Source: Hwanghaeella grinnelliae | GTDB lineage: Bacteria; Pseudomonadota; Alphaproteobacteria; UBA8366; Aestuariispiraceae | DNA: 64,000 nt | NCBI RefSeq assembly: GCF_004005845.1 | Contig: NZ_SADE01000002.1 | Coordinates: forward strand, 930,421-994,420 | Reading direction: 5' to 3' | In this document: positions 35,004 through 45,351 of the stretch, one piece after another | How positions within the stretch are numbered: position 1 is the stretch's first letter | How the letters are laid out: each line of letters opens with the position of its first letter | Translations under genes and position numbers: made by a program | Notes under the pieces: generated by a model | Database searches by the model: none | Told to the model about the DNA's origin: nothing | Seen by the model: only the letters and a program-made list of their open reading frames with translations

Positions 35004-35552
35004 CTACCAGACCAGTTCCCGCAAAGGGTAATCGGCCTCCGGTGTATATATTGCACCAGATTGGGAAAGGAAGCTGGAATACAGAACGAACTCATCCGCG
35101 GGGAAGGCAGGGACATTCAACCAGGAACGCTCCGCGCAATAGTGTTCCACATAGTCGACACTGGCGCCTTTGAGCCGGGCGAGCGTCACATGTGGCATGA
35201 ATTTTCGGACTTCCGGTTCCAGGCCGACGCGGACACAGGCGGATTCGATCTTGCGCTGAAGATGCAGCAACCCGTCCGTTTTTTCGGCGCAGGCGACGAT
35301 GGAGCTCGGTTTCTTCTTGGTGCCGAACCAACTGATGCCTTTCAAGTTCACCTCGAAAGCATCCGCCTGGATCCGCAGCAAAGCGTCATGAACGTCATCG
35401 GCGACGTGTTCATCGACATTGCCGACGAAGCGCAGGGTCAGATGATAATTTTCAGGGGGAAGCCATCGGGCGCCGGGAACACCATTGCCAAGCCGCGAGA
35501 GTGTTTCGCGAACGGAGTGCGGCAATGGTAACGCAACGAACAGGCGGATCAT
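35004..35552 (-). CDS. thpR: RNA 2',3'-cyclic phosphodiesterase (2'-5' RNA ligase family)
   Basis: 182 residues from ATG 35552, chosen for GGAGG five bases upstream. Two H-x-T-x motifs, YHLTLRFVG near residue 35 and FMPHVTLARL near 122, form the 2H phosphoesterase active site. It begins MIRLFVALPLP as usual. It hydrolyses 2',3'-cyclic phosphates at RNA ends. Single gene, convergent with the kinase gene. Confidence 0.93.
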   Translation of the reverse strand: MIRLFVALPLPHSVRETLSRLGNGVPGARWLPPENYHLTLRFVGNVDEHVADDVHDALLRIQADAFEVNLKGISWFGTKKKPSSIVACAEKTDGLLHLQRKIESACVRVGLEPEVRKFMPHVTLARLKGASVDYVEHYCAERSWLNVPAFPADEFVLYSSFLSQSGAIYTPEADYPLRELVW

Positions 35553-35681
35553 TTTATCCTCCCGCGTCATGGGACTATGAAAGTGAGCCTACCCCGATTC
35601 ATTTCCCCGCATAGTAAAAAAAACGGTCCCGGACGATAGGCGTCGACCGGGACCGATACATACATGGATTGCTGGGTTCTC

Positions 35682-36740
35682 TTATTCGGATGTGGGCACC
35701 GGCGTGTCGCGATGAATGGCGCCGATTTCTTCCATGACCTCGTCGGAAAGCATCAGGTCGGCCGAGCGGATGCAGGACGCCAATTGCTCGACCGAGGTGG
35801 CGCCGATGATGTTCGAGGTGACGAAGGGCCGGTCGTTGACGAATGCGAGTGCCATTTCCGTCGGGTCCAATCCGTGTTTCTTGGCGATGGCCACATATTT
35901 GCCGGCGGTTTCCAAGGCACGCGGTTTCAGGTAACGCGGGAAGTAATCGGGGAACAGCGTAAGCCGTGCGCCTTCGGGCCGCGCACCGTCCAGGTACTTG
36001 CCGCTCAACGCGCCCATGGCCAGTGGCGAGTAAGGCAGCAAGCCGCATTTTTCCCGGATCGAAACTTCGGCCATGCCGACTTCATAATTCCGAAGCAGCA
36101 GGTTGTAGACGTTTTGCACCGATTGAATGCGGGGCAGGCCTTTGGTCTCATGCAGCTTCAACATTTCCATCACGCCCCAGGGCGTTTCATTGGAAACACC
36201 GATATGCCGGACCTTGCCGGCCTTCACCAATTCGGCCAGTGCCGAAAGGGTTTCCTCCAACGGGATCGGGTCGTCTTCGGGATCGTGCTCGTAATCGAGA
36301 GCGCCGAATGTGTTGGTCTTCCGTTCCGGCCAATGCAATTGGTAGAGGTCGATGTAATCGGTTTGCAGGCGTTTCAGGCTGTCATCGCAGGCTTCCAGGA
36401 TCGACTGCCTGTCCAAGCGCGCTTCGTCCTTGTGAATGTGGGGGCGGACCCAGGGGAAGCGTGTCGTGCGGCCGATCACCTTGGTGGCCAGGATCACATC
36501 CTTGCGCCTGCCGGTTTTGGCAAACCAGGTGCCGATGATTTCTTCCGTGCGTCCGAAGGTCTCTTCAGTCACCGGTGTGGAATACATTTCCGCCGTGTCC
36601 CAGAAATTCACGCCATGGTCCAGCGCATAGTCCATCTGGTCGTGGCCTTCGGCCTCGGTATTCTGCTTACCCCAGGTCATGGTGCCGAGGCAGATTTTAC
36701 TGACGGAAAGGTCTGTTGTGCCGAGGGGGCGCATTTCCAT
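35682..36740 (-). CDS. Aldo/keto reductase, Tas-like
   Basis: 352 residues. Close to E. coli Tas in layout: MRPLGTTDLSVSKICLGTMTWG, the catalytic Asp/Tyr in NFWDTAEMYS, Lys in VILATKVIG, and His in LYQLHWPERKTN. NADPH-binding segments are SPLAMGALSG and the C-terminal GATSVEQL. Cytoplasmic reductase of carbonyls, substrate unknown. The ATG at residue 3 is an equally possible start. Confidence 0.92.
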   Translation of the reverse strand: MEMRPLGTTDLSVSKICLGTMTWGKQNTEAEGHDQMDYALDHGVNFWDTAEMYSTPVTEETFGRTEEIIGTWFAKTGRRKDVILATKVIGRTTRFPWVRPHIHKDEARLDRQSILEACDDSLKRLQTDYIDLYQLHWPERKTNTFGALDYEHDPEDDPIPLEETLSALAELVKAGKVRHIGVSNETPWGVMEMLKLHETKGLPRIQSVQNVYNLLLRNYEVGMAEVSIREKCGLLPYSPLAMGALSGKYLDGARPEGARLTLFPDYFPRYLKPRALETAGKYVAIAKKHGLDPTEMALAFVNDRPFVTSNIIGATSVEQLASCIRSADLMLSDEVMEEIGAIHRDTPVPTSE

Positions 36741-36904
36741 GGATTAGATTCCTATAGCGTTTGGGAATGGGTCGAGGACAGATTTGAAAGGTATGAAAAG
36801 TCGCGAATGATAACCACGCGCGAATAAACATCAAACTTTTGCGATTGGGTTGGTCTTGGACCGTGTGGTCGGGCTGGGTGAATTTGGTTAGGGAACGCGG
36901 TTTC

Positions 36905-38059
36905 CTACAGGAAGACCGCCAACACGCCGGTATAGCCGTAAAGGCGGTCGCTGTTGATTTCACCATTCGCGAAAAAGCCAACGATCGGGAAACTGCCCAG
37001 ATGGCGTTCGATCAAGTCCATTTCGGTATTCTTGCGGGAAAACTGATTCGGGCCGCGAGCGGCGCAGGAAATATAAATGCCGCCGCGGATTGCTTTGCCA
37101 CCGGCCCGGCGTTTCAGGTCCAGCAGCATTCGCTCCATATCCTCGACGGCGCTCTGCGGGTCCCGCTTGCAGAAGATCAGGTCGTCGCCGGCATTTACCG
37201 CCTCGCCGATGGCGATGATCTCATGGTTCAAATCGATGCCGATCAGATTACGGACCAGATAGTCGCCGGTGTCGGACCCCCGAACCGGCAAGGCGGTGAA
37301 GATGTGTCCCGAAATCTGTTGAAGGTCGTTTGCCAGATCCGGCCCGACATCGCGCTTCAAAACTTCCAGGGCCGGTTCGCCGTCGAGCGAAAAGATGACG
37401 TGCCCTTCCGCCGCGGTCACGCGATGGCATTCGCCGATCGGGCAGCATCCCTGGCTCAAACCGGTCTGCATCGCCACCTTCGAGGGGGAGAGCATGACAC
37501 CGCTTAACTTCCGGGCGACACCGTCGGCGATCTGGGCGCAAGCGCCCGGCATCGCATTGAGGCCGCCGAAAAGGTATCCGCCGCTTTTTTGGGCCAGGCA
37601 TTTTAGGTGATTGGGAAGATCGCCCATGGTCGGATCGCCATGGGTCAGAATCAACGGCAGCATCGCTGCATCGATCCAGTCGCTATTTGCGGCGATCACG
37701 GAATCGACGCAATCGCCGCAGCCATCTTTCACGTTGAAAACGCGAAAGGCATCTTCCGGGATCGGCAACAACAGCACGGCGGCGCCCGGTTCGCCGAATA
37801 CTTCGGTCCGGCCGGCGCAAATCCCATACCCTACGGCACCCACCCAATGGGGGACGCCGGTCGTTTGACGCAAAAAGACCTCGATATCCGCGAGGTCTTT
37901 TTGAAAATGTTCTGTCAGGTAGATGACGCCCAACCGGTGTTGCGATTCGATGGGACCCAATTGGATGATGATATCGGCCAGCGCGTTGCGCCAATCATCG
38001 TGTTTCCCCACGCCGTAGAGAAAGGTACCGGGACAGGTTTGCGGGGCTTCGTCGGTCAT
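36905..38059 (-). CDS. FIST-domain sensor protein
   Basis: 384 residues with FIST N and C domains (GVIYLTEHF, HWVGAVGYGICAG, GYLFGGLNAM, then VMLSPSKVAMQTGLSQGC and VIGIDLNHEIIAIGEAVNAGD-like C-terminal pattern, GIYISCAARG, VGFFANGEI). FIST domains are thought to bind small ligands such as amino acids and usually feed signalling proteins; this one stands alone. The C-terminal GxxxxGxF..GEI is a family mark. Confidence 0.87.
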   Translation of the reverse strand: MTDEAPQTCPGTFLYGVGKHDDWRNALADIIIQLGPIESQHRLGVIYLTEHFQKDLADIEVFLRQTTGVPHWVGAVGYGICAGRTEVFGEPGAAVLLLPIPEDAFRVFNVKDGCGDCVDSVIAANSDWIDAAMLPLILTHGDPTMGDLPNHLKCLAQKSGGYLFGGLNAMPGACAQIADGVARKLSGVMLSPSKVAMQTGLSQGCCPIGECHRVTAAEGHVIFSLDGEPALEVLKRDVGPDLANDLQQISGHIFTALPVRGSDTGDYLVRNLIGIDLNHEIIAIGEAVNAGDDLIFCKRDPQSAVEDMERMLLDLKRRAGGKAIRGGIYISCAARGPNQFSRKNTEMDLIERHLGSFPIVGFFANGEINSDRLYGYTGVLAVFL

Positions 38060-38138
38060 GGCAGGTAAACTAGCCCTACACAGCGATCTTTCCAGTATTG
38101 TTTATCGGGGATTTCAGCTTTGACCAATATCGCCGGCA

Positions 38139-38858
38139 TCAAGCGTCTTTCCCAAGCGCTTTCAACACGAAGGGCATGATCCGTTCGACGATGACGGCGA
38201 CCCCTTCGGCGTTCGGGTGAATGCCGTCATCCTGGTTCAGTTTCGGATCGGCGGCCACGCCTTCCAGGAAGAACGGATAGAAGACGGCATTTGGGTATTT
38301 TTCCGCCATATCGGGAAAGACCGCATCGAATTCCGCAGCATAGTCATTGCCAAGGTTCCGCGGCGCCAGCATCCCGGTAAACAGTACCTTCGCGCCGGAG
38401 GTAAAGGATTTTTCCAAAATGATATCCAGGTTCTTCCGTGTCTGGGCCGGCTCGAAACCGCGCAAACCGTCATTTGCCCCCAGTTCAAGAATCACGAGGT
38501 CAGGCTCGTCGGCCAACGCCCAGTCGATCCGGTTGGCGCCGCCGGCGCTAGTATCGCCGGAAACGCCGGCATTGATTACCTTGGCGGGATGACCCGCCGA
38601 GGCCAAGGCACGTGAGAGCTGGGCCGGAAAACTATCATTCTGCGGCAAGCCGTATCCGGCGGTCAGACTATCGCCGAAGGCCAGAATAACCGGCTCCTCG
38701 CTGGCCGAAGTTACCTGCGGACCGGCTAAAAGACTGGCAAGGAACAGGAAAACCGCGGCAAACCGGTTGAACTGGCCGAAGATACCGCCATATCGCTTAT
38801 GGTCCGTGTTGCGGTGCCGAAACGACCCGCATCCGGACTTTTTTGAAAGTTTCACCCC
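38139..38858 (-). CDS. tesA: Arylesterase/lysophospholipase of the TesA (SGNH) family
   Basis: 239 residues from a GTG at 38858 with GGAG seven bases upstream; an ATG at 38882 would overlap the divergent ybbA start. A hydrophobic signal segment (AAVFLFLASLLAG) precedes the SGNH blocks: ILAFGDSLTAGYGL (Ser), NAGVSGDTSAGG (Gly), LELGANDGLRG (Asn) and DGIHPNAEG (Asp/His). Periplasmic thioesterase/esterase. The divergent tesA-ybbAP arrangement matches E. coli, supporting all three names. Confidence 0.9.
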   Translation of the reverse strand, partial: GVKLSKKSGCGSFRHRNTDHKRYGGIFGQFNRFAAVFLFLASLLAGPQVTSASEEPVILAFGDSLTAGYGLPQNDSFPAQLSRALASAGHPAKVINAGVSGDTSAGGANRIDWALADEPDLVILELGANDGLRGFEPAQTRKNLDIILEKSFTSGAKVLFTGMLAPRNLGNDYAAEFDAVFPDMAEKYPNAVFYPFFLEGVAADPKLNQDDGIHPNAEGVAVIVERIMPFVLKALGKDA

Positions 38859-38877
38859 AACGCTCCGGAAAGTTGCC

Positions 38878-39627
38878 ATGAACCCACCCGATTCCAGTAA
38901 CCCGACGACGGCCCAGTCCCGCGATCCGATCATCGCGCTCAAGGACCTGCGCCTTACACTTGGGTCGGAAGCCGGTGAGGTCAACATCCTGCGCGGCCTC
39001 GATTTGACCGTTGGCGCGGGCGAAACGGTCAGCATCGTGGGACCGTCCGGGTCTGGAAAGACCTCCATGCTGATGGTCATTGCTGGTCTGGAGCGGGCAA
39101 CGGGCGGCCAGGTGATGATCGGCGGCAAGGACTTCATGAAGCTTGGCGAGGATCAATTGGCTCTGTTCCGGCGGGACAATCTTGGCATTGTGTTTCAGAG
39201 CTTCCATCTCGTCCCCACCATGAACGCGGTCGAGAATGTAGCGATCCCGCTGGAACTGGCGGGGCGGCGGGACGCATTCGACCGGGCCCGCGCCCTTCTG
39301 GAGCAGGTCGGTCTTGGCCATCGACTGTCACACTATCCGGGTCAGCTTTCGGGTGGTGAACAGCAGCGCGTTGCGCTTGCTCGCGCGTTCGCCGCGGAGC
39401 CGAAACTGATCTTGGCCGATGAGCCGACGGGCAATCTCGATGCCGGCACCGGGCAACAGGTGATCGATCTGATGTTTCAAATGTCGGATCACCAGGACAC
39501 GACTTTGATGCTGATCACCCATGACCCGGCCTTGGCGAAACGCTGCCGCCGTGTCGTCAGGATGGGCGACGGGGTGATCGAGGAGGATACGACCTCCGGC
39601 GAAACAGCGCGCCAAGCCGCGGAATAG
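38878..39627 (+). CDS. ybbA: ABC transporter ATP-binding protein YbbA
   Basis: 249 residues from ATG 38878. Walker [10 protein letters not shown], signature [13 protein letters not shown], Walker [13 protein letters not shown] and the H-loop LITHDPAL are intact. MacB/LolD group. It pairs with the FtsX-like permease directly downstream (20 bases) and lies beside tesA. The complex is thought to extract or export lipophilic molecules from the membrane; substrate not known. Confidence 0.93.
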   Translation: MNPPDSSNPTTAQSRDPIIALKDLRLTLGSEAGEVNILRGLDLTVGAGETVSIVGPSGSGKTSMLMVIAGLERATGGQVMIGGKDFMKLGEDQLALFRRDNLGIVFQSFHLVPTMNAVENVAIPLELAGRRDAFDRARALLEQVGLGHRLSHYPGQLSGGEQQRVALARAFAAEPKLILADEPTGNLDAGTGQQVIDLMFQMSDHQDTTLMLITHDPALAKRCRRVVRMGDGVIEEDTTSGETARQAAE

Positions 39628-39647
39628 GACGCCGGAAAGGCCCCGAC

Positions 39648-42170
39648 ATGTTCTCACTCGCTCTTACCTATGCCCGACGGGAAATGCGCGTCGGCTTGAA
39701 AGGGTTCCGGATTTTCCTTGCCTGCCTCGCCATGGGGGTGGCCGCCATTGCCGGTGTCGGTTCCGTATCGACGGCAATTGTCGAAGGTTTGCGCCAAGAT
39801 GCGAAAGTGCTGTTGGGTGGGGAAGTCGACCTGCGCCTGACCCATATCCGCGCGACCGAAGAGCAGTTCGCCTGGCTTGGCCGGAACAGCGACAGGCTCT
39901 CGGAAATGGTGCGCATGCGCGCCATGGCGGTGCGGGCAGACGGCGCCTCGCGGCGGCTTATCGAATTGAAGGCCGTCGATTCAGCCTATCCGCTGTATGG
40001 GAAGGCCGAACTGGCCGGCGGCGAACAGCTTGCCGCATCCCTCGCGCCGGTGGAGCCGAATGTCTTCGGGGCTGCGGTATCCCCGCGCCTGATGACGCGC
40101 TTGGACCTTGCGACCGGCGACCGGTTCAAGATCGGCGAGGCAACCTTGCAGGTGACCGCGGAACTGACCGCGGTGCCGGATCGCGGCAGCCAGGGTTTCG
40201 AACTTGGGCCGCCTGTCGTTATTTCCATGAAGGCGATGGAGGCGACCGGGCTGATTCAGCCGGGCAGTTTGATCCGCTATCATTACCGGGTGGACGTGCC
40301 TGTCGGCGTCGACGCGGAAACCTGGATCGAACGAGTGAAGGCAAGCTTCCCCGACGCCGGCTGGCGGATTCGGGCCGTCGATAACGCAGCGCCGAACATC
40401 CAACGCTTTGTCGATCAAGTTAGTCTGTTTCTGACTTTGGTGGGGCTGACCGCGTTATTGGTGGGCGGCGTTGGCGTGGGCAACGCGGTCCGGGCCTTTC
40501 TGGGGTCCCGCACCGGGACGATCGCCACGTTGAAATGCCTCGGCGCGCCCAGCCGCCTTATCTTTACGACCTATCTGATACAGGTGATGTCCCTTGCTGT
40601 GGTGGGGATCGTTATCGGCTTGGCGATTGGGGCTTTCGCACCGATGGCCGTCGGGCCGTTGTTGGAAGGGCGCTTGCCGGTGGCGGCCAGGATCGGCTTC
40701 TATCCTCAACCGTTGTTGATGGCTGCTGTTTTCGGCTTGCTGGTGACCCTGATTTTCGCGCTGCTGCCGCTGGCGCAGGCGCAATCGGTTCCGGCTGCGA
40801 CCCTGTTCCGTAACCTTTTGACGCCCGTGACCGCGCGGCCGTCCCCGCGCATCCTGGCGATACTGGCCGGCGCGGGACTGTTGCTGGCCGGAATCGCCGT
40901 GGTGACCGCCCAACGGCCGGTCATTGCGATCGTCTTCGTGCTCGGCGCGGTCGGCAGTTTGGTGGCATTCAGACTGGCGGCCTGGGCTGTGATGCGGCTG
41001 GCCAAGGCGCTGCCGCGGCCGCGCGGGGCGAAACTCCGCTTGGCGCTTGCCAATCTGCACCGGCCGGGGGCACCGACCGCCAGTGTCATTGTCTCCCTTG
41101 GGTTGGGGCTCACGGTGATGGCGACCGTGGCGTTGATCGAAGGTAATCTGGCCAATCAATTAAATAATACCTTGCGCGGCGAAGCGCCGGGTTTCTTCTT
41201 CATCGATATCCAGCCAAACCAGATCGAGGAATTCGACGATCTGGTCAGCGGCTTCCCGACGGTCACCCAGATGGACCGCGTGCCGATGCTGCGGGGTCGC
41301 ATCACCGGGATGAAGGGCGTTCCGGCAGACAAGATCGATGCGCCGCCTGACGAAGCCTGGATTCTCCGTGGTGACCGCGGTTTCACCTGGGCACGGACGC
41401 CGCCGAAGAACAGCGAAATTACGCGCGGGGAATGGTGGCCGGAAGATTACGATGGGGAGTTGCTCGTCTCCTTCGATGACGAAGCGGCGATCGCCTTCGG
41501 CCTGGATATCGGCGATTCGATCACGATTAACCTTCTTGGTCGGGAATTCGAGGCCAAGATCGCCAATCTGCGGCATATCGATTGGACCAATCTGGGCATC
41601 AACTTTGTCATGGTGTTTTCGCCCGGCATTCTGGAAAGCGCGCCGCAAACCTATCTGGCAACCGCCTATCTGGACGATGATCAGGAGCCCGCTTTAGAGG
41701 CGGCCGTGACGGACCGCTTCCCGAATGTTTCCGCCGTCAGAATGAAGGAAGTTCTGGAAAGCGTGGACGAAATCGTCGGCAATCTGGCCGTCGCCGTGCG
41801 GGCCATTGCCGCCATCGCCATCGTGGCCGGCGTGCTGGTGCTTTCCGGCGCGATCGCGGCGGGGCATGCGCGGCGGGTTTACGACTCGGTCGTGTTGAAG
41901 GTCCTGGGGGCAACGCGGCGCGATATCGCAACCGCCTTCTTGATCGAATACGGGCTGATGGGGCTGATCACGGCGGTGATTGCCGGAATAGTCGGGTCGG
42001 TTGCCGCCTATGGCGTGATCACCTGGGTGATGCGCGCGGACTGGATTTTCGTGCCCTGGGCCATGGTTTCCACGATTTTGCTCTCCATTGCGATCACCCT
42101 GGCGGTCGGATTGGCGGGAACCTGGGTGGCGCTGGGTCGCAAGGCAGCGCCGCTTCTCCGGAACGATTGA
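39648..42170 (+). CDS. ybbP: FtsX-like ABC transporter permease YbbP
   Basis: 840 residues with about ten membrane spans in the YbbP/LolE-like layout: one N-terminal span, a large periplasmic domain, three spans (about 260-390), two more (about 395-440), a second periplasmic domain, and three C-terminal spans (about 700-835) containing the FtsX motif SVVLKVLGATRRDIATAF. Partner of YbbA. Confidence 0.93.
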   Translation: MFSLALTYARREMRVGLKGFRIFLACLAMGVAAIAGVGSVSTAIVEGLRQDAKVLLGGEVDLRLTHIRATEEQFAWLGRNSDRLSEMVRMRAMAVRADGASRRLIELKAVDSAYPLYGKAELAGGEQLAASLAPVEPNVFGAAVSPRLMTRLDLATGDRFKIGEATLQVTAELTAVPDRGSQGFELGPPVVISMKAMEATGLIQPGSLIRYHYRVDVPVGVDAETWIERVKASFPDAGWRIRAVDNAAPNIQRFVDQVSLFLTLVGLTALLVGGVGVGNAVRAFLGSRTGTIATLKCLGAPSRLIFTTYLIQVMSLAVVGIVIGLAIGAFAPMAVGPLLEGRLPVAARIGFYPQPLLMAAVFGLLVTLIFALLPLAQAQSVPAATLFRNLLTPVTARPSPRILAILAGAGLLLAGIAVVTAQRPVIAIVFVLGAVGSLVAFRLAAWAVMRLAKALPRPRGAKLRLALANLHRPGAPTASVIVSLGLGLTVMATVALIEGNLANQLNNTLRGEAPGFFFIDIQPNQIEEFDDLVSGFPTVTQMDRVPMLRGRITGMKGVPADKIDAPPDEAWILRGDRGFTWARTPPKNSEITRGEWWPEDYDGELLVSFDDEAAIAFGLDIGDSITINLLGREFEAKIANLRHIDWTNLGINFVMVFSPGILESAPQTYLATAYLDDDQEPALEAAVTDRFPNVSAVRMKEVLESVDEIVGNLAVAVRAIAAIAIVAGVLVLSGAIAAGHARRVYDSVVLKVLGATRRDIATAFLIEYGLMGLITAVIAGIVGSVAAYGVITWVMRADWIFVPWAMVSTILLSIAITLAVGLAGTWVALGRKAAPLLRND

Positions 42171-42380
42171 GCCGGGAGTCAGCCGTAGAACTGCGAATGC
42201 ACCGTATTTTGCTTATGAAAAGCTGCGTAATGGATTGAAATTGTAACGCTTCATGCCAATATCTGTACGGAAAACCGAATTCGGGGATGAGCGGGCGTAT
42301 GGTGCGCTTACGAAAGATGCCCGAAATGCGGCTACGAACGAAAACAGGCAACTGATAAACAACAGGACTGGGTAGAGAAG

Positions 42381-43124
42381 ATGGCACTTGATCCGCGCGC
42401 TCGCGCAACGACTATCGACCAAGTCGGCACCCGCGCAGACTTCGACGAGGGTCTGCGCAAGTATATGCTGGGGACCTACAACTATATGGCCCTCGGTGTC
42501 GCCCTTACGGGTGTCATGGTTCTGGCCATGGCGAATATGCCCAATCTCATGGTGACCCTGGCGGTCGGCCCCATGAAATGGGTTCTGTTCATCGCCTTGC
42601 TCGGGATGGGCTGGTTCTCCCCGAAAATCATCACCATGAAGAGCGGCGTTGCGGCGCAGGGCTTCTATTGGATCTACTGTGCGCTTTGGGGCATCATGAT
42701 TTCCCCGATGGTGGCGTTCTTCCTGCAGACGACCGAAGGAACGATGGACGTCGCTAGGGCCTTCTTCATCACCGCGGGCATGTTCGCCGGCGCCAGCCTG
42801 TTCGGCTACACGACGAAGAAGAACCTGTCGGCAATCGGCCGTTTCGCTTTGATGGCGGTTATCGGCATCATCATTGCCGGTCTGGTGAATGCGTTCTTCG
42901 TCCAGAGCTCCGACTTCTCCCTGCTGCTCTCCTTCGGCACGGTGCTGTTGTTCGCAGCGATCACCGCCTGGGAAACGCAGGACATCAAGAACATGTACCA
43001 GGCGCATTATGGCCAGGACCAGGTTGCCCGTCTGGCAGTCTTCGGGGCCCTGCGTCTCTATGGCAGCTTCATCGTGATGTTCATCCATATTCTGAACATC
43101 CTGGGTATCATGCGCAGCGAATAA
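42381..43124 (+). CDS. Bax inhibitor-1 / YccA family membrane protein
   Basis: 247 residues with seven predicted spans. Family features: a polar N-terminus, LRKYMLGTYNYMALGVALTG, FGYTTKKNLSAIGRF, and the C-terminal WETQDIKNMYQ..DQVARLAVFGALRLYGSFIVMFIHILNILG. From work on BsYetJ, such proteins act as pH-sensitive calcium leak channels. Single gene closed by a strong terminator. Confidence 0.94.
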   Translation: MALDPRARATTIDQVGTRADFDEGLRKYMLGTYNYMALGVALTGVMVLAMANMPNLMVTLAVGPMKWVLFIALLGMGWFSPKIITMKSGVAAQGFYWIYCALWGIMISPMVAFFLQTTEGTMDVARAFFITAGMFAGASLFGYTTKKNLSAIGRFALMAVIGIIIAGLVNAFFVQSSDFSLLLSFGTVLLFAAITAWETQDIKNMYQAHYGQDQVARLAVFGALRLYGSFIVMFIHILNILGIMRSE

Positions 43125-43150
43125 TCCTCGCATTACCCATAGAACAGTTG

Positions 43151-43184
43151 AAGGCCCGGGCATTGTCCCGGGCCTTTGCTTTTT
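43151..43184 (+). terminator. Rho-independent terminator after the Bax inhibitor-1 gene
   Basis: A perfect 10-bp stem AAGGCCCGGG/CCCGGGCCTT (43151-43160 and 43167-43176) around CATTGT is followed by TTGCTTTTT. It lies 27 bases after the stop. Confidence 0.88.
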
Positions 43185-43245
43185 GGGGTGATACGCTACT
43201 CTCGCAGTCGCCGCATATTTTGCACCTCTCGAAAGGACGTTGTTC

Positions 43246-44154
43246 ATGAGTAACCCTGATCATGCTTGGCTCGATGGCCTCGTGAAGTGGGAAGACGCCA
43301 CCTGCCACGTATCGTCACTGGCCTTTAAATACGGGGCGGCTGTTTTCGAAGGGGTGCGCGCTTATTGGGATGCAGAACGCGGGGTGCTGAATATCTGGCA
43401 GTTGAACGAGCATCTTAAGCGGTTGGAATTCAGCCAGCGCTTCATGCGTTATGAACGGATCATCACCGCGGATGAGTGCCGTGAAGCGATCTTGGCTCTT
43501 TTGAAGGCAAATGGGTTCCGGGCCAATGTCCACATCACCGTAACGGCTTTTCTATCGGGGCCGGGGCAGCCCTTTGTCTGTGGGCCGGTCTCCCTTGCGG
43601 TTACCGCGATGGCCCGGGGCGACTATGCGACCGACGGGCTGGACGTTCAGGTGTCGAGCTGGCGGCGCACGCCGGACAGTTCCCTGCCCCAGCGGGTGAA
43701 GGCGAACGGCAATTATTTGAATGGCCGGGTGGCTGCGGTTCAGGCGAAGACGGACGGATACGATACGGCCCTTATGCTGACCCAGTCCGGCAAAGTGTCG
43801 GAAGGGCCGGCCATGTGTTTCTTCATGGTGCGGGATGGGGTTGCGATCACGGCGGACAAGACGTCCGACATACTGGAAAGCATTACCCGGTCGACCGTTA
43901 TCACGTTGCTGGAGGAGCAGGGGATACCTGTTGAGGAACGACCGATAGACCGGTCGGAACTGGCGGCGGCTGACGAGGCTTTTTTCTGTGGCACCGCCTG
44001 GGAAATCGCGCCCGTGCGGTCCATCGACAGGTTAGTGCTTCCGGCAGGGTCACCCGGACCGGTCACCAGCCTTTTGATGGAAAGATTCTCCGCATTGACG
44101 ATGGCTGCCGACGATGCGCATCCGGAATGGCGCACACCGGTGGAACTGTCCTAG
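43246..44154 (+). CDS. Class IV aminotransferase, branched-chain amino acid aminotransferase-like
   Basis: 302 residues from ATG 43246 with AAGGA eight bases upstream. PLP fold type IV features: KYGAAVFEGVRAY near residue 25, the PLP lysine in RVKANGNYLNGRVAA near 150, DTALMLTQSGKVSEGPA, and the C-terminal FFCGTAWEIAPV. The family transfers amino groups between Leu/Ile/Val and 2-oxoglutarate; D-amino acid or lyase activity cannot be excluded. A monooxygenase gene follows after 22 bases. Confidence 0.9.
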   Translation: MSNPDHAWLDGLVKWEDATCHVSSLAFKYGAAVFEGVRAYWDAERGVLNIWQLNEHLKRLEFSQRFMRYERIITADECREAILALLKANGFRANVHITVTAFLSGPGQPFVCGPVSLAVTAMARGDYATDGLDVQVSSWRRTPDSSLPQRVKANGNYLNGRVAAVQAKTDGYDTALMLTQSGKVSEGPAMCFFMVRDGVAITADKTSDILESITRSTVITLLEEQGIPVEERPIDRSELAAADEAFFCGTAWEIAPVRSIDRLVLPAGSPGPVTSLLMERFSALTMAADDAHPEWRTPVELS

Positions 44155-44176
44155 AGATCTAAAAGCTGGGGGTAAC

Positions 44177-45139
44177 ATGGCGCTCAAGACCAAACTGACC
44201 GAGCTTCTGACTATCGACCATCCTGTCCTGTGTGCGCCGATGGCGGGCGTCACGGGCGGCAAACTGGCGGCTGCCGTCAGCGAGGCGGGCGGTCTGGGGC
44301 TGCTCGGCGGCGGGTACAGCGAAACCGATTGGGTGATGCGGGAGCTGCGGGAAGCCGGCAACAGCCGCATCGGCACGGGCTTCATCACCTGGGCATTGGA
44401 TAAAAACCCGTCATTGCTCGACGGTGTCCTGGAACATTCTCCGGCGGCGATAATGTTTTCCTTCGGTGGCATCGAACCCTATGCGGCCAAGGTAAAGGAT
44501 GCGGGTGCGGTGCTGATTTGTCAGGTTCAGTCGGTCGCCCAGGCGCGCCAGGTCGCGGACCAGGGGGCTGATATCGTCATCGCCCAAGGAACCGAAGCGG
44601 GCGGACACGGCGCCGCGCGGGCGACCTTTCCCTTGGTGCCCGCCGTGCGGGACGCCTTGCCGTCGAATGTGGTTGTGGTCGCAGCGGGCGGCGTGGGTGA
44701 CGGCCGGGGCCTGGCGGCGGCATTGATGCTGGGGGCGGATGGTGTCTTGGTTGGAACCCGTTTCTATGCGACCCGTGAGTCGCTCGCGCCGGAGGAGGGC
44801 AAAAAGCGCCTCACCGAGGGCAGTGGGGACGCGACCTATCGCGGGTCGGTCTTCGACAAAGCCCGCGGCATCGACTGGCCGGAACCCTACGACATTCGCA
44901 CGCTGCGCAATTCGTTCATCGATCACTGGGCGGCGGAAGGATTGCAAGCGATGGATGCCGAGCTTCCTGAAATACAGACTGATTACACCCGTGCCCGCGA
45001 GGCCGGCGATATGGATAAATTCGCCACCATCGCGGGCGAAGCGGCGGATTTGGTGAACGACATTCCGCCAGCAGGGGATATCGTCACCAGAATGGTTGCG
45101 GAAGCGGAAGCCGCGCTCGGTAGGTTCGACCGAGAATAG
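44177..45139 (+). CDS. Nitronate monooxygenase
   Basis: 320 residues from ATG 44177 (GGGGG upstream). FMN-binding TIM barrel of the NMO family: HPVLCAPMAGVTGGKLAAAVSEAGGLGLLGGG, VIAQGTEAGGHG with the catalytic histidine, VVVAAGGVGDGRGLAAALMLGADGVLVGTRF for FMN phosphate. It oxidises nitronates such as propionate 3-nitronate with oxygen. Confidence 0.93.
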   Translation: MALKTKLTELLTIDHPVLCAPMAGVTGGKLAAAVSEAGGLGLLGGGYSETDWVMRELREAGNSRIGTGFITWALDKNPSLLDGVLEHSPAAIMFSFGGIEPYAAKVKDAGAVLICQVQSVAQARQVADQGADIVIAQGTEAGGHGAARATFPLVPAVRDALPSNVVVVAAGGVGDGRGLAAALMLGADGVLVGTRFYATRESLAPEEGKKRLTEGSGDATYRGSVFDKARGIDWPEPYDIRTLRNSFIDHWAAEGLQAMDAELPEIQTDYTRAREAGDMDKFATIAGEAADLVNDIPPAGDIVTRMVAEAEAALGRFDRE

Positions 45140-45351
45140 CGGCTTGGAAACAGATCAAAGTCCGGTGTTGGAAAGCAATTGTACGTCCTGTATTTTTGCG
45201 TTCTATGATTATCTCGGTTCTCGCATTCTGGTTTAGTCACCGAAGAGTGACGAAGATGCGTTCGCGTGAGGAAACGCCTTTTGTGACCCTAAACAGTAAA
45301 ATTACTGTGGCAGGGTGAGTGGGGAATCCCGCATTCAAGGACGAGTCCGAT